Assembly (NCBI GenBank): GCA_003153935.1 | Contig: PMCA01000005.1 | Coordinates: forward strand, 83,210-147,209 | Source of the DNA: Elusimicrobiota bacterium | GTDB lineage: Bacteria; CAYTYR01; UBA6262 | DNA length: 64,000 nucleotides | Reading direction: 5' to 3' | In this document: one piece after another, positions 33,173 through 41,439 of the stretch | How the letters are laid out: the number at the start of each line of letters is the position of its first letter | Numbering within the stretch: position 1 is the first letter of the stretch | Made by a program: the position numbers and the translations under genes | The notes under the pieces: generated by a model | Database searches by the model: none | The model's input: only the letters and a program-made list of their open reading frames with translations | Told to the model about the DNA's origin: nothing

Positions 33173-34394
33173 ATCATTAAGATTGCATATCGGTATTTTT
33201 GGCCGGACCAATGTCGGCAAATCAAGTTTCCTGAATTTGCTGGCCGGGCAGGAGGTCGCCATTATCTCTCCCGTACCGGGAACCACCACGGATGTCGTCG
33301 AAAAAACCATGGAACTGTTGCCGGTCGGGCCGGTAGTGTTTTTGGATACCGCCGGAGTTGATGATGTCTCACAGTTGGCGGAACAGAGGATAAAGAAATC
33401 CCATAAAATATTTGACCGGTCCGATGTGATCCTGCTGATAGTGGAACCGGATTCCTGGTCCTCGTTTGAAGATGAGATCTTAGCGGAGGCGGAACAGCGC
33501 GGCCTGCCCGGCATAATTATCATAAATAAAACAGATTTGAAAAATCCCAGCGAAGAATTCCTGAAAAAGATAACCGGCAAGGCTGATAAAATGATCTTAA
33601 CCTCCAGCCTGGGGACAGACCGGCGTGAAGCGACTTTAAAGGACCTGAAGAAATATTTATTAGAATCCGCCCCGGATGAATTTCTTAACCCGGCTCCTCT
33701 CGTCGGTGATCTGTTGAAACCGGGCGGGGTGATAGTCCTGGTCGTTCCGATCGACCTGGAAGCTCCCAAGGGCCGTTTGATCCTGCCGCAGGTCCAAACC
33801 ATCAGGGATGCGCTGGATAATGACGCGGCGGCCCTGGTGGTCAAGGAAAGGGAATATGCCAGCGCCCTGGCTAATCTCAAAAGTCCTCCGGACCTGGCTG
33901 TATGCGACTCCCAGGTAGTCCTGAAAATGGTAGCGGATACGCCTAAAAATATAAAATGCACGACTTTTTCCATTCTTTTTGCCCGTCAACGCGGAGACCT
34001 GATTGAGGCGGCCCGCGGGGTAAGCGCGATAAAAAAGTTAAAAGCTGGGGATAAGATCCTGATCGCGGAGGCCTGCAGCCATCATCCGGTGGAGGATGAT
34101 ATCGCGCGGGTGAAGATACCGCGCTGGCTCAGGCAATACGTGGGCGGGGACCTGCAGATCGATGTGACCGCCGGGCACGATTACCCGGATGATCTGAGAA
34201 AATATAAACTGGTCATTCATTGCGGCGGCTGTATGATAAATAAACGCCAGATGCTTGCCCGGATCCAAAGAGCCAGGGAGCAGGGCGTGCCGATCACCAA
34301 TTACGGTATGTGCATTTCATTTGTTCAAGGAGTTATTGAACGGGTTTTGGAACCTTTCCCAGCCGCTCTCGACGCATACCGATCCTCATTATGA
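33156..34394 (+). CDS. hydF: [FeFe] hydrogenase maturation GTPase HydF
   Basis: A 412-residue three-domain scaffold. GTPase domain: P-loop GRTNVGKS (16-23), the switch region with PGTTTD, DTAG, and NKTD. Dimerisation domain: about 190-270. Fe-S domain: C-x-H (Cys307, His309) with CGGC (Cys356, Cys359), which holds the [4Fe-4S] cluster carrying the diiron precursor. It delivers that precursor to HydA. It overlaps both neighbours (aspA and the glycosylase gene), so the tail of the operon is tightly coupled. Confidence 0.95.
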   Translation: MKKTPKSLRLHIGIFGRTNVGKSSFLNLLAGQEVAIISPVPGTTTDVVEKTMELLPVGPVVFLDTAGVDDVSQLAEQRIKKSHKIFDRSDVILLIVEPDSWSSFEDEILAEAEQRGLPGIIIINKTDLKNPSEEFLKKITGKADKMILTSSLGTDRREATLKDLKKYLLESAPDEFLNPAPLVGDLLKPGGVIVLVVPIDLEAPKGRLILPQVQTIRDALDNDAAALVVKEREYASALANLKSPPDLAVCDSQVVLKMVADTPKNIKCTTFSILFARQRGDLIEAARGVSAIKKLKAGDKILIAEACSHHPVEDDIARVKIPRWLRQYVGGDLQIDVTAGHDYPDDLRKYKLVIHCGGCMINKRQMLARIQRAREQGVPITNYGMCISFVQGVIERVLEPFPAALDAYRSSL

Positions 34395-34957
34395 AAAAAA
34401 TCGCTATGAAAAAACTGCCGCGGTCTTTTTATGACCAGGACACGGTCTTGGTAGCGCGGGAATTACTGGGCAAGTACCTGGTGCATAAAGATAATGGCGT
34501 GAAGCGCGTCGGCAGGATCGTGGAAGTCGAGGCCTATCTGGGGCCGCATGACCGCGCGGCGCACTCGGCCAGGGGTTTAACGGAACGGACCAAAGTTATG
34601 TTCGGCGCGCCCGGACACGCTTATGTATACATGATCTATGGTATGTATCATTGCCTGAACATAGTTACCGAGAAAAAAGGTCACGCGTCGGCGGTTTTAT
34701 TACGCGCCCTTGAACCGGTAAAAAATATCACGGGGCGGGCCCAGGGTCCCGGGCTTATCTGTAAAGCCCTGAATATCGATAAGCGCCTGAACGGCCACGA
34801 CCTGCTAAGCGCCAGTCTTTATATAGCGGAGCCGGCCACGACGGAAAGTTTTAAGATAATAAGACGGCCGCGGGTTGGGGTGGATTACGCGGGACATTGG
34901 GCGCGGAGATTGCTGAGATTCTATATTAAAGGCGATCCTTTTATATCAAAACCATAA
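34391..34957 (+). CDS. 3-methyladenine DNA glycosylase (AAG/MPG family)
   Basis: A 188-residue base-excision glycosylase. LPRSFYDQDTVLVARELLGKYL at the start, IVEVEAYLGPHDRAAHS with the catalytic Glu, and AYVYMIYGMYHCLNIVT are diagnostic of the mammalian-type AAG fold. It removes alkylated purines. A second Met at 34406 is an equally possible start. It overlaps hydF by 4 bases and is the last gene before the terminator, so it is carried on the hydrogenase transcript without an obvious functional link. Confidence 0.92.
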   Translation: MKKIAMKKLPRSFYDQDTVLVARELLGKYLVHKDNGVKRVGRIVEVEAYLGPHDRAAHSARGLTERTKVMFGAPGHAYVYMIYGMYHCLNIVTEKKGHASAVLLRALEPVKNITGRAQGPGLICKALNIDKRLNGHDLLSASLYIAEPATTESFKIIRRPRVGVDYAGHWARRLLRFYIKGDPFISKP

Positions 34958-34987
34958 ACTGGAAGTGCATATATTTTAGGCAATATT

Positions 34988-35015
34988 CCCGGGTGCAGAC
35001 ACCCGGGTTTTCTTT
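34988..35015 (+). terminator. Intrinsic terminator of the [FeFe] hydrogenase operon
   Basis: CCCGGGTG (34988-34995) and CACCCGGG (35000-35007) form a perfect 8-pair GC-rich stem with loop CAGA, followed by TTTTCTTT. It lies 30 bases after the glycosylase stop and ends the long rex operon. Confidence 0.92.
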
Positions 35016-35040
35016 AATATATAGTTTACAAAGATTTTCC

Positions 35041-35070
35041 TTGAATTATTTTACTCATTAGGTATATAAT
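35041..35070 (+). promoter_or_regulatory. Promoter of the lipoprotein pair
   Basis: TTGAAT (35041-35046), 18 bases, then a perfect TATAAT (35065-35070). An AAAGGA ribosome site and ATG 35095 follow. It starts a new unit right after the terminator at 34988. Confidence 0.8.
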
Positions 35071-35094
35071 TAGCTTACTTAAAAGGATAAAGCC

Positions 35095-35637
35095 ATGCAA
35101 AAAAAATATTTCTTGATAATCCTATTTTTAGTTTTCTGCTCGTGTGCACCCGCTAACACGGGTAAACAAGTAAAAATAGAAGGTTATCCCAATAAGCCGG
35201 ACCTGGTGGTATACGAATTTTGCGATGCCGACGCCTATGGCGCCAGGCTTTCTGAAGATACTATTAAGACGGTCAGTAAATATTTTCCCGGCGGCGTAAG
35301 TTTAAAAGCCGACACCGGCAAAATTTATGTTATCACCGATTTCAAGATACGAGGATTCCAGGTACTGGAGGAGTACGCCACCGTCCAGGTCAAGTATACC
35401 CTGGTAGCCGTGCTGGATAATAACCAGCTGGTGACGGATATCGCGCAGATCCCGACCAATGTCGATTTCATATTGACGAAGGAAAACGGGCTCTGGAAAA
35501 TATCGGCGACCAAGATCCCGCCCTGCGTGTACAAGGAAACCGTGCTTACCTATCTGGATAAGATCAGCGAGAAAGCCAGTCCGGAGGATAAGGTAAAATT
35601 ACAATATCTCGGTTTTGAGTTAAAGGATATTAATTAA
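35095..35637 (+). CDS. Putative lipoprotein, paralogue A
   Basis: A 180-residue protein of unknown function. A lipoprotein-type signal (KKYFLIILFLVFCSC) places it at the cell envelope, with lipidation probably at Cys17. The mature part has the block PDLVVYEFCDADAYGARLS and a later VYKETVLTYLDK, both repeated in the next gene; the Cys in YEFC and the one before VYKE (PPCVYKE) are shared by both copies. I recognise no family. It heads a unit with its own promoter. Confidence 0.75.
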   Translation: MQKKYFLIILFLVFCSCAPANTGKQVKIEGYPNKPDLVVYEFCDADAYGARLSEDTIKTVSKYFPGGVSLKADTGKIYVITDFKIRGFQVLEEYATVQVKYTLVAVLDNNQLVTDIAQIPTNVDFILTKENGLWKISATKIPPCVYKETVLTYLDKISEKASPEDKVKLQYLGFELKDIN

Positions 35638-35661
35638 GAACGGCAAGGAGGACCAGCACCG

Positions 35662-36210
35662 ATGAAAGTTAACAAATATTACTTCACCCTGGTAGTGGTG
35701 CTTATCCTGGCGGGGTTTGGTTGCGCGACTAATCAGAAAAACCTGCAGCTGGCTAACCGGCCGGAGCTGGTAGTGTACGAATATTGCAAAGAAGACGCCT
35801 ATGGCGCGAGATTATCCACGGATACCGTAAAATTCGCGAATAAATACTATGTGAAGGACAGTCCGCCGGAACTGGGCTGGACCTATATATACCTGATCAG
35901 CGATTACAAGATACAGCAAATAACGGAGTCCGGGGATACCGCGACCGTGAACGTGATCTATAATTACCTGGCGACCCTGGACTTGATAAAAAAAGACGTT
36001 TATGTCGAGGATTTCCCGTTCTTGGTCGAGTTTAATTTGAATAAAGAAGACGGTTTGTGGAAGATCGCCTCGTTCAAAACCCTGCCTTGCGTCTATAAGG
36101 AAACTGCTTTAAATTATCTTAAACAACAGTTTAAGAGTACCGCCACGCAGGACGAAGAAGATAAACTGCTCTCCTTGATGGAAAAGGTAAAAGCCCTAAA
36201 AGAAGAATAA
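35662..36210 (+). CDS. Putative lipoprotein, paralogue B
   Basis: A 182-residue tandem duplicate of the preceding gene: PELVVYEYCKEDAYGARLS and LPCVYKETALNYLK align with the first copy, including both shared cysteines. Its lipobox-like LAGFGC puts the lipidated Cys near residue 22. Function unknown. An AAGGAGG site precedes the ATG. Divergence between copies is considerable in the middle region, so the duplication is not recent. Confidence 0.75.
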   Translation: MKVNKYYFTLVVVLILAGFGCATNQKNLQLANRPELVVYEYCKEDAYGARLSTDTVKFANKYYVKDSPPELGWTYIYLISDYKIQQITESGDTATVNVIYNYLATLDLIKKDVYVEDFPFLVEFNLNKEDGLWKIASFKTLPCVYKETALNYLKQQFKSTATQDEEDKLLSLMEKVKALKEE

Positions 36211-36253
36211 AAAATATCCCTTACATTTTTTACGGAAGGAGTAAGTGCGTATT

Positions 36254-37459
36254 ATGCTGCCGGAAAAAGAGCTTATGGCTTTATCCGTTAAAACCGAATC
36301 AAAGATAGTTCTCCTGATAATGGACGGGGTGGGCGGTTTGCCGGTTAACGGCAAGACTGAGCTGGCCACGGCCAAGAAACCTAATCTTGACAAATTAGCG
36401 CAAAGTTCCATCGGCGGTTTGACCGACCCTATCAGTTTGGGTATTACGCCAGGCAGCGGGCCCTCGCATCTGGCTATTTTCGGCTATGACCCCTTGCGCT
36501 ACGAGATCGGGCGCGGGATATTGGAAGCGGCGGGGATCGGCTTCGAACTGACCAACCGTGACCTGGCCGCCCGGGGCAATTTCGCCACGATGGACGATAA
36601 AGAGATCATCACCGACCGGCGGGCCGGGCGGATAGCGACGGAAAAGAACCAGCAGATCTGCGCGGAACTGCAGGAAAAGATCAAGAAAATAGATGACGTG
36701 GAAGTTTTTATCCGGCCTGGCAAGGAGCACAGGTTCGTAATTATTTTCCGCGGCGATGGGCTGAACGGACCCCTTACCGACGCTGACCCGCAAAAAGAAG
36801 GCCTGCATATAAAATTCACGGAAGCTTCCTCACCGGAAAGCAAAAAAGCCAGTGAAATAGTCAACAAATTCATCCGGGAAGCGAATGTTATCCTGAAAAG
36901 CCATCATCCGGCCAATACGATATTGTTGCGCGGGATTGCCAAGGTGCCGCACATCCCTTCCATGGAAGAATTATTCAAATTAAAACCCGCTTGTATCGCC
37001 ACTTACCCGATGTATAAAGGGTTGGCCAGCCTGGTGGGCATGAAAATCCTGAAAACCGGCGATACTATCGCCGACGAGTTCCGGACGCTGAAAGAGAACT
37101 GGAACGACCATGACTTTTTTTACCTGCACATCAAAAAAACCGATTCGTATGGTGAAGACGGTAATTTTGCCAACAAGGTGCACATCATTGAAGAGTTGGA
37201 CCAAAACCTGCCGCAACTAATGGAATTAAACCCGGCGGTAATAGCCGTTACCGGTGATCATTCCACCCCGGCCCTCATGAAGGGACATTCCTGGCATCCT
37301 AATCCCTTTATCCTGCATTCCCAGTGGGAACGACATGATAACCTGAAGTCCTTTTCCGAAGATGAATGCGCCCGCGGCCTGCTGGGCCGGTTCCCAGCTT
37401 GCGATGCCATGCAGTTGATGCTGGCTAACGCTCTCAAGCTGAATAAGTTCGGGGCTTAA
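36254..37459 (+). CDS. apgM: 2,3-bisphosphoglycerate-independent phosphoglycerate mutase (archaeal type)
   Basis: About 401 residues. LLIMDGVGGLP near the N-terminus carries the first metal-binding Asp of the alkaline-phosphatase superfamily; GPSHLAIFGYDP near residue 58 and VTGDHSTPALMKGHSWHP near residue 330 supply further metal ligands. This short cofactor-independent form is common in archaea and some anaerobic bacteria and interconverts 3- and 2-phosphoglycerate in glycolysis. ATG 36254 is preferred over GTG 36245, because GGAAGGAG ends only 3 bases before the GTG; spacing to the ATG is 12. Confidence 0.9.
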   Translation: MLPEKELMALSVKTESKIVLLIMDGVGGLPVNGKTELATAKKPNLDKLAQSSIGGLTDPISLGITPGSGPSHLAIFGYDPLRYEIGRGILEAAGIGFELTNRDLAARGNFATMDDKEIITDRRAGRIATEKNQQICAELQEKIKKIDDVEVFIRPGKEHRFVIIFRGDGLNGPLTDADPQKEGLHIKFTEASSPESKKASEIVNKFIREANVILKSHHPANTILLRGIAKVPHIPSMEELFKLKPACIATYPMYKGLASLVGMKILKTGDTIADEFRTLKENWNDHDFFYLHIKKTDSYGEDGNFANKVHIIEELDQNLPQLMELNPAVIAVTGDHSTPALMKGHSWHPNPFILHSQWERHDNLKSFSEDECARGLLGRFPACDAMQLMLANALKLNKFGA

Positions 37460-37487
37460 GTCTTACCGCCGATCAGGAGTCTGTACC

Positions 37488-38012
37488 ATGACCAAAAATA
37501 ATCACAAAAAAGCTTTAATGATCATTGCCCATAACATTTTTCGCGATGAAGAATACCTGCAGCCAAAGGAAATATTGACCAAAGCCGGGATCAAGGTGAT
37601 TACCGCTTCATCCAGCCTGGAGCCGGCCAGCGGCAAACTTGGCGCCAAGGTCAAACCGGATATCCTCGTCAGGGACGCCAAAGCTGAAGATTATGACGCG
37701 GTCATTTTTATCGGTGGCGCAGGTTCGCGGGATTATTTCAACGATCCCTCGGCTCACGCCCTGGCCCGGGGGGCGGTGGCTCATCATAAACTGTTAAGCT
37801 CCATCTGCAGTGGTACCGGTATTCTGGCTAAGGCCGGCGTGCTCAGCGACAAACAAGTTACCAGTTTCCCCGCGGAAGCGGAAATAATAGAGAGAAACGG
37901 CGGCCACTATACGGGCAAGTCCGTGGAAATTGACGAAAGTATCATTACCGCTAATGGTCCCGCCGCCGCCGGTGAGTTTGGCGAAGCCATCAAGAAAATG
38001 CTGCTGAAGTAG
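37488..38012 (+). CDS. DJ-1/PfpI family protein
   Basis: A 174-residue single-domain protein of the class I glutamine amidotransferase-like fold. The nucleophile elbow is SSICSGTGILA with the reactive Cys near residue 105, and an upstream FIGGAGS loop completes the family pattern. Members act as deglycases, chaperones or peptidases; the precise activity cannot be told from sequence. It lies 28 bases after apgM with an AGGAG site and probably shares its transcript. Confidence 0.88.
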   Translation: MTKNNHKKALMIIAHNIFRDEEYLQPKEILTKAGIKVITASSSLEPASGKLGAKVKPDILVRDAKAEDYDAVIFIGGAGSRDYFNDPSAHALARGAVAHHKLLSSICSGTGILAKAGVLSDKQVTSFPAEAEIIERNGGHYTGKSVEIDESIITANGPAAAGEFGEAIKKMLLK

Positions 38013-38019
38013 ATCCTTA

Positions 38020-40215
38020 ATGATCCTGATAGCTAATATAATAATAGCCGGTTTTACCGGTATCATTGCCCAAACACTGTTGATCCGCGAACTGGTCAAC
38101 GTGTGTAGCGGCAATGTTTTTTCTTTAGGGGTTATCCTGGCCAGCTGGCTATTCTGGGTGGCCCTGGGTAGTTATCTCTCCGGACGCTTTTCCTCACTGA
38201 TCAACCGCCAGATCCATCTTTATATCCTCGATCAATTAGTGATTTGCCTGGCTTTGCCTTCAACAATATTATTTGTACGATCGGTGCGCTGGCTTTTCCA
38301 TCTTATGCCCGGAGAGATCCTGGGACTTAACAGCTTGCTGCTGCTGGCGCCGGCAGCGCTCTTTTTACTGGCTTTCCTGGTGGGCTGGCAATTCACCCTG
38401 GCCTGCCAGATCTTACCGCAGGTAGCTAAAGTATACCGGGCCGATGTGGCCGGCAGCCTGGCCGGAGGCGCGGTTTTTAGTTTCCTGCTCGTGCAGGTAT
38501 TGTCACCACTGGCTATAGTCATTATGGTCATAGCCATCAATGTTTTCTTTTTGGTTATTCTTTGGTATTTTAGCGAAGCGCGGAACCAAAAAGGCCTTTT
38601 TCAAGTTTTATTGTTAGCCCTGGTATTGATCCTGGGCTTGGGGTTTAGCCGCGTTAGCACTCTGGAGGAAGCCGGCAGCCAACGGCTAAATTGGACCGGT
38701 TATCAACTGCTGCAAACTGAACATTCCAAATACGCTGATTACGCCCTGGTAGCGGATGGCGACCTGAACAACATCTATATCAATGGGGTATTGAGTTATA
38801 CCTACCCCGATAAGATCAATAGCGAATTCCTGACCCACCTGGCCATGCTGGAGACGCCGCGGCCGGACCGGGTCCTGGTCCTGGGAGGCGGCTTTAACGG
38901 CATTATTCGGCAATTGTTAAAGTACCCGGTGCAGCAAATTGACTACGTGGAACTTGATGGGTCGCTATTGCGACTGGCTTATACTTACTTGGGGGAACCG
39001 GATAAAATAGCTTTGCATGATTTTCGGGTCAATCTGGTCGCGGCGGACGGCCGGCGTTACATCAGGGAGTATCGCGGCCGAAAATTCGACACCGTCTTGG
39101 TCAATACCGGCAATCCTTTGACCGCGGAAGCTAACCGGTTCTACACCCTGGAATTCTTTCAGTCCCTGAAACAGATCATGACGGCCAACGGCGTAGTGGT
39201 CCTGGGCGTGGATTCAAATGAAAATTACCTGAGCCAGGAAATGCGTAATTTTAATGGCTGTATCTACTGGACCTTAAAGAAGGTGTTCCCCGCTGTAGTC
39301 TCTGTTCCGGGTGAAACCCTTTATCTGGTAGGAGCGCAGCGAGATACTTTCCTAACCGCTGAGGCCGGGCTATTGTTGCAGCGGCTGACGCAAAGAGGCA
39401 TAGCCACTGATACCTTTGCCGCTATTTTACCGTTTCGACTGCAACCCGAGCGACAGCGTTTTATTGCCGCCAATTTGTCTAATTTCCCGCCGCGGCGCTT
39501 AAACCTGGATTTCGCTCCCATTACTTATTATCACCACTTGATCATTTGGGGTAAACAATTTCAATCCCTCTGGCCTAAACTGTTCTGGGCGGCCGGACAA
39601 TGGTCCTGGTGGCGCTGGTTGTTCGTATTCCTGCTGTTAGAGCTGATATGGTGGGGTTTTGCCGGTCGGGGTGAACCCGTAGTTTGGGGTACCCAGGTTT
39701 TTGGCGCCGGGTTTGCCGGTATGGCGGCGGAAATGGTCCTGATCCTGAGTTTCCAGGTTTTGGTAGGATATGTATATCATTTATTGGGCCTGGTGATAGC
39801 GTGTTTTATGCTCGGACTTATCCTGGGCGCGGCCTATAGCGGCCGTATGAGGTCTCTCTGGCTCCAGCTGGGGCTCTTTGCTTTATTCCTGGCGGCGATA
39901 CCCGCTATTGTTCATCTCGTGGCCAGTCGCAGCAGCAGCACCATGTCCCTGATAACTATAATAATACTGCTGGTGGCCGATGGCTTCTGGGTGGGGGAGA
40001 TATTCACTTTAACCTGTCTGAGGTTTAACCGTCCGGGGCTGCTTTACTCCCTGGACCTGCTGGGTGCCTGTTGCGGCACCTTACTGGTCAGTATTATGGT
40101 CGTACCTTTACTGGGTATGACTGCTACCTGTTTCGCGTTAGGAGCCATGGTATTGATCAATGCCGGTGGCGGCTGGTATTTCAGCCGCCGGCTGGGGAAA
40201 AAAGTTGATTCTTAG
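38020..40215 (+). CDS. Spermidine synthase-like methyltransferase-fold membrane protein
   Basis: A 731-residue fusion: about 6-7 hydrophobic segments (1-215), a cytoplasmic Rossmann domain (about 230-500) with VLVLGGGFNGIIRQLLK and VAADGRRYIREY resembling polyamine aminopropyltransferases, then another membrane bundle (about 525-725). The catalytic acidic stretch of true spermidine synthases (D-x-x-G-P-A type) reads VNTGNPLTAEANRFYT, so aminopropyl transfer is doubtful. Such membrane-anchored SpeE-like proteins are widespread and uncharacterised. Start ATG 38020 has only a weak ribosome site. Confidence 0.75.
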   Translation: MILIANIIIAGFTGIIAQTLLIRELVNVCSGNVFSLGVILASWLFWVALGSYLSGRFSSLINRQIHLYILDQLVICLALPSTILFVRSVRWLFHLMPGEILGLNSLLLLAPAALFLLAFLVGWQFTLACQILPQVAKVYRADVAGSLAGGAVFSFLLVQVLSPLAIVIMVIAINVFFLVILWYFSEARNQKGLFQVLLLALVLILGLGFSRVSTLEEAGSQRLNWTGYQLLQTEHSKYADYALVADGDLNNIYINGVLSYTYPDKINSEFLTHLAMLETPRPDRVLVLGGGFNGIIRQLLKYPVQQIDYVELDGSLLRLAYTYLGEPDKIALHDFRVNLVAADGRRYIREYRGRKFDTVLVNTGNPLTAEANRFYTLEFFQSLKQIMTANGVVVLGVDSNENYLSQEMRNFNGCIYWTLKKVFPAVVSVPGETLYLVGAQRDTFLTAEAGLLLQRLTQRGIATDTFAAILPFRLQPERQRFIAANLSNFPPRRLNLDFAPITYYHHLIIWGKQFQSLWPKLFWAAGQWSWWRWLFVFLLLELIWWGFAGRGEPVVWGTQVFGAGFAGMAAEMVLILSFQVLVGYVYHLLGLVIACFMLGLILGAAYSGRMRSLWLQLGLFALFLAAIPAIVHLVASRSSSTMSLITIIILLVADGFWVGEIFTLTCLRFNRPGLLYSLDLLGACCGTLLVSIMVVPLLGMTATCFALGAMVLINAGGGWYFSRRLGKKVDS

Positions 40216-40233
40216 GTATAATTATGGTAAACT
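40205..40233 (+). promoter_or_regulatory. Promoter for the small protein-argF unit
   Basis: TTGATT (40205-40210), 17 bases, TAAACT (40228-40233) preceded by TG at the extended -10 position. The -35 overlaps the last codons of the upstream gene. The start should be near 40240, before the GGAGG site and ATG 40274. Confidence 0.6.
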
Positions 40234-40273
40234 AAAATAATTAACCTGGTAATGACGATGGAGGATTGAATAT

Positions 40274-40492
40274 ATGCCGTCAAAAAAAGGTTGTTTTGTT
40301 CTTCGTAAAGGCAAGTTTTATTGGGTGCAATTGGTCATGAGCCACTCCATGGACGCCGGTGGTAAGGAATATCACGTGGCCTACGGCCAGTATATTAATG
40401 AGAAAGAAGCGCGCAAGATCTGCCAAAGGCAGAACAGCTTTGCCTTGTGCGTTGATTGTGTATGGAAGAAGAAAGCGCTCTGCCAGATATAA
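40274..40492 (+). CDS. Small cysteine-containing protein of unknown function
   Basis: A 72-residue basic protein, unrecognised. A beta-rich N-terminal half (KGCFVLRKGKFYWVQLVMSH) leads to ALCVDCVWKKKALCQI at the C-terminus, a C-x2-C plus one Cys that could bind a metal. The phrase KGKFYWVQLVMSHSMDAGGK looks like a small barrel. The GATGGAGGATTG ribosome region and the promoter just upstream support a real gene. It ends 19 bases before argF and is probably cotranscribed with it. Confidence 0.65.
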   Translation: MPSKKGCFVLRKGKFYWVQLVMSHSMDAGGKEYHVAYGQYINEKEARKICQRQNSFALCVDCVWKKKALCQI

Positions 40493-40511
40493 ACTTCAGG
40501 GGGACAAGAAA

Positions 40512-41438
40512 GTGCAAAACAAGGACCTTATTTCTATCCTGGAACTAAGCGTAGCGGATATTGAAGAGATATTCACCACGGCCAAGGAACTAAAGAATAA
40601 ACAAAAAAAGGGAGAATCTTATACTCCGCTGACGGGTAAAACCCTGGCCATGATCTTTGCCAAGTCTTCGACTCGCACCCGGGTTTCTTTCGAGGTTGGC
40701 ATGCTGCAGTTAGGTGGCCATGCTCTGTTCCTAAGCACCCAGGATATGCAATTGAAACGCGGAGAGACGATCCACGATACCGCTAAAACCTTATCTCGCT
40801 ATTGCGATGGGATCATGATGCGGACCTATAGCCATAAAGATGTACTGGAAATGGCCCAGCATGCGGCTATCCCGGTCATTAACGGATTAACCGATCTGTC
40901 TCATCCCTGTCAGGCGCTAACGGATATATTTACAATTATCGAGAAAAAGGGCCAGGCCAAAGGCTTGAAGATAGTTTATATCGGTGATGGTGACAATGTG
41001 GCCAATTCCCTGGCGGTCATAGCCGGTAAATTAGGATTACAAATGGTATTATGCACGCCGCGCGGGTATGAGCCGGATAAAACCGTCATGAAGGATGCCC
41101 GGGAACTGGCCGCCAGTTCTGGCGCGCGCATTGAAGTAACTGATGACCCTACAGCGGCCGCGGCCGGAGCGGATATCATGTATACAGATGTCTGGACCAG
41201 CATGGGTAAGGAGCAGGAAAGGGAAGAACGCCTCAAAATTTTCCGGCCTTTTCAGTTGAACCAGAAACTACTTAATCTGGCCAAAAAGGACTGCCTGGTC
41301 ATGCATTGCCTGCCGGCGCACCGAGGCGAAGAAATAACTGAGGAAGTAATGGACAGTCCGCAAAATATATCCTTCGACCAGGCCGAAAACCGTTTGCATG
41401 TGCAAAAAGCGGTTCTTACCCTGCTACTTGGGAAATAG
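40512..41438 (+). CDS. argF: Ornithine carbamoyltransferase
   Basis: About 308 residues from GTG 40512, which has AGGGGG at 40498-40503; the frame continues upstream only as an overlap with the small gene. SSTRTRVSFEVG binds carbamoyl phosphate, HPCQALTD and the C-terminal MHCLPAHRGEEIT (with the ornithine-binding Cys-Leu-Pro) are diagnostic, and DVWTSMG completes the ornithine domain. It makes citrulline from ornithine and carbamoyl phosphate for arginine synthesis. No other arg genes are adjacent. Confidence 0.94.
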   Translation: MQNKDLISILELSVADIEEIFTTAKELKNKQKKGESYTPLTGKTLAMIFAKSSTRTRVSFEVGMLQLGGHALFLSTQDMQLKRGETIHDTAKTLSRYCDGIMMRTYSHKDVLEMAQHAAIPVINGLTDLSHPCQALTDIFTIIEKKGQAKGLKIVYIGDGDNVANSLAVIAGKLGLQMVLCTPRGYEPDKTVMKDARELAASSGARIEVTDDPTAAAAGADIMYTDVWTSMGKEQEREERLKIFRPFQLNQKLLNLAKKDCLVMHCLPAHRGEEITEEVMDSPQNISFDQAENRLHVQKAVLTLLLGK

Positions 41439-41439
41439 C

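Noticed and set aside
40359-40511. N-terminal extension of ArgF upstream of 40512
   Set aside because: The extension overlaps the small gene in another frame, is not typical of ornithine carbamoyltransferases, and the ribosome site favours GTG 40512.
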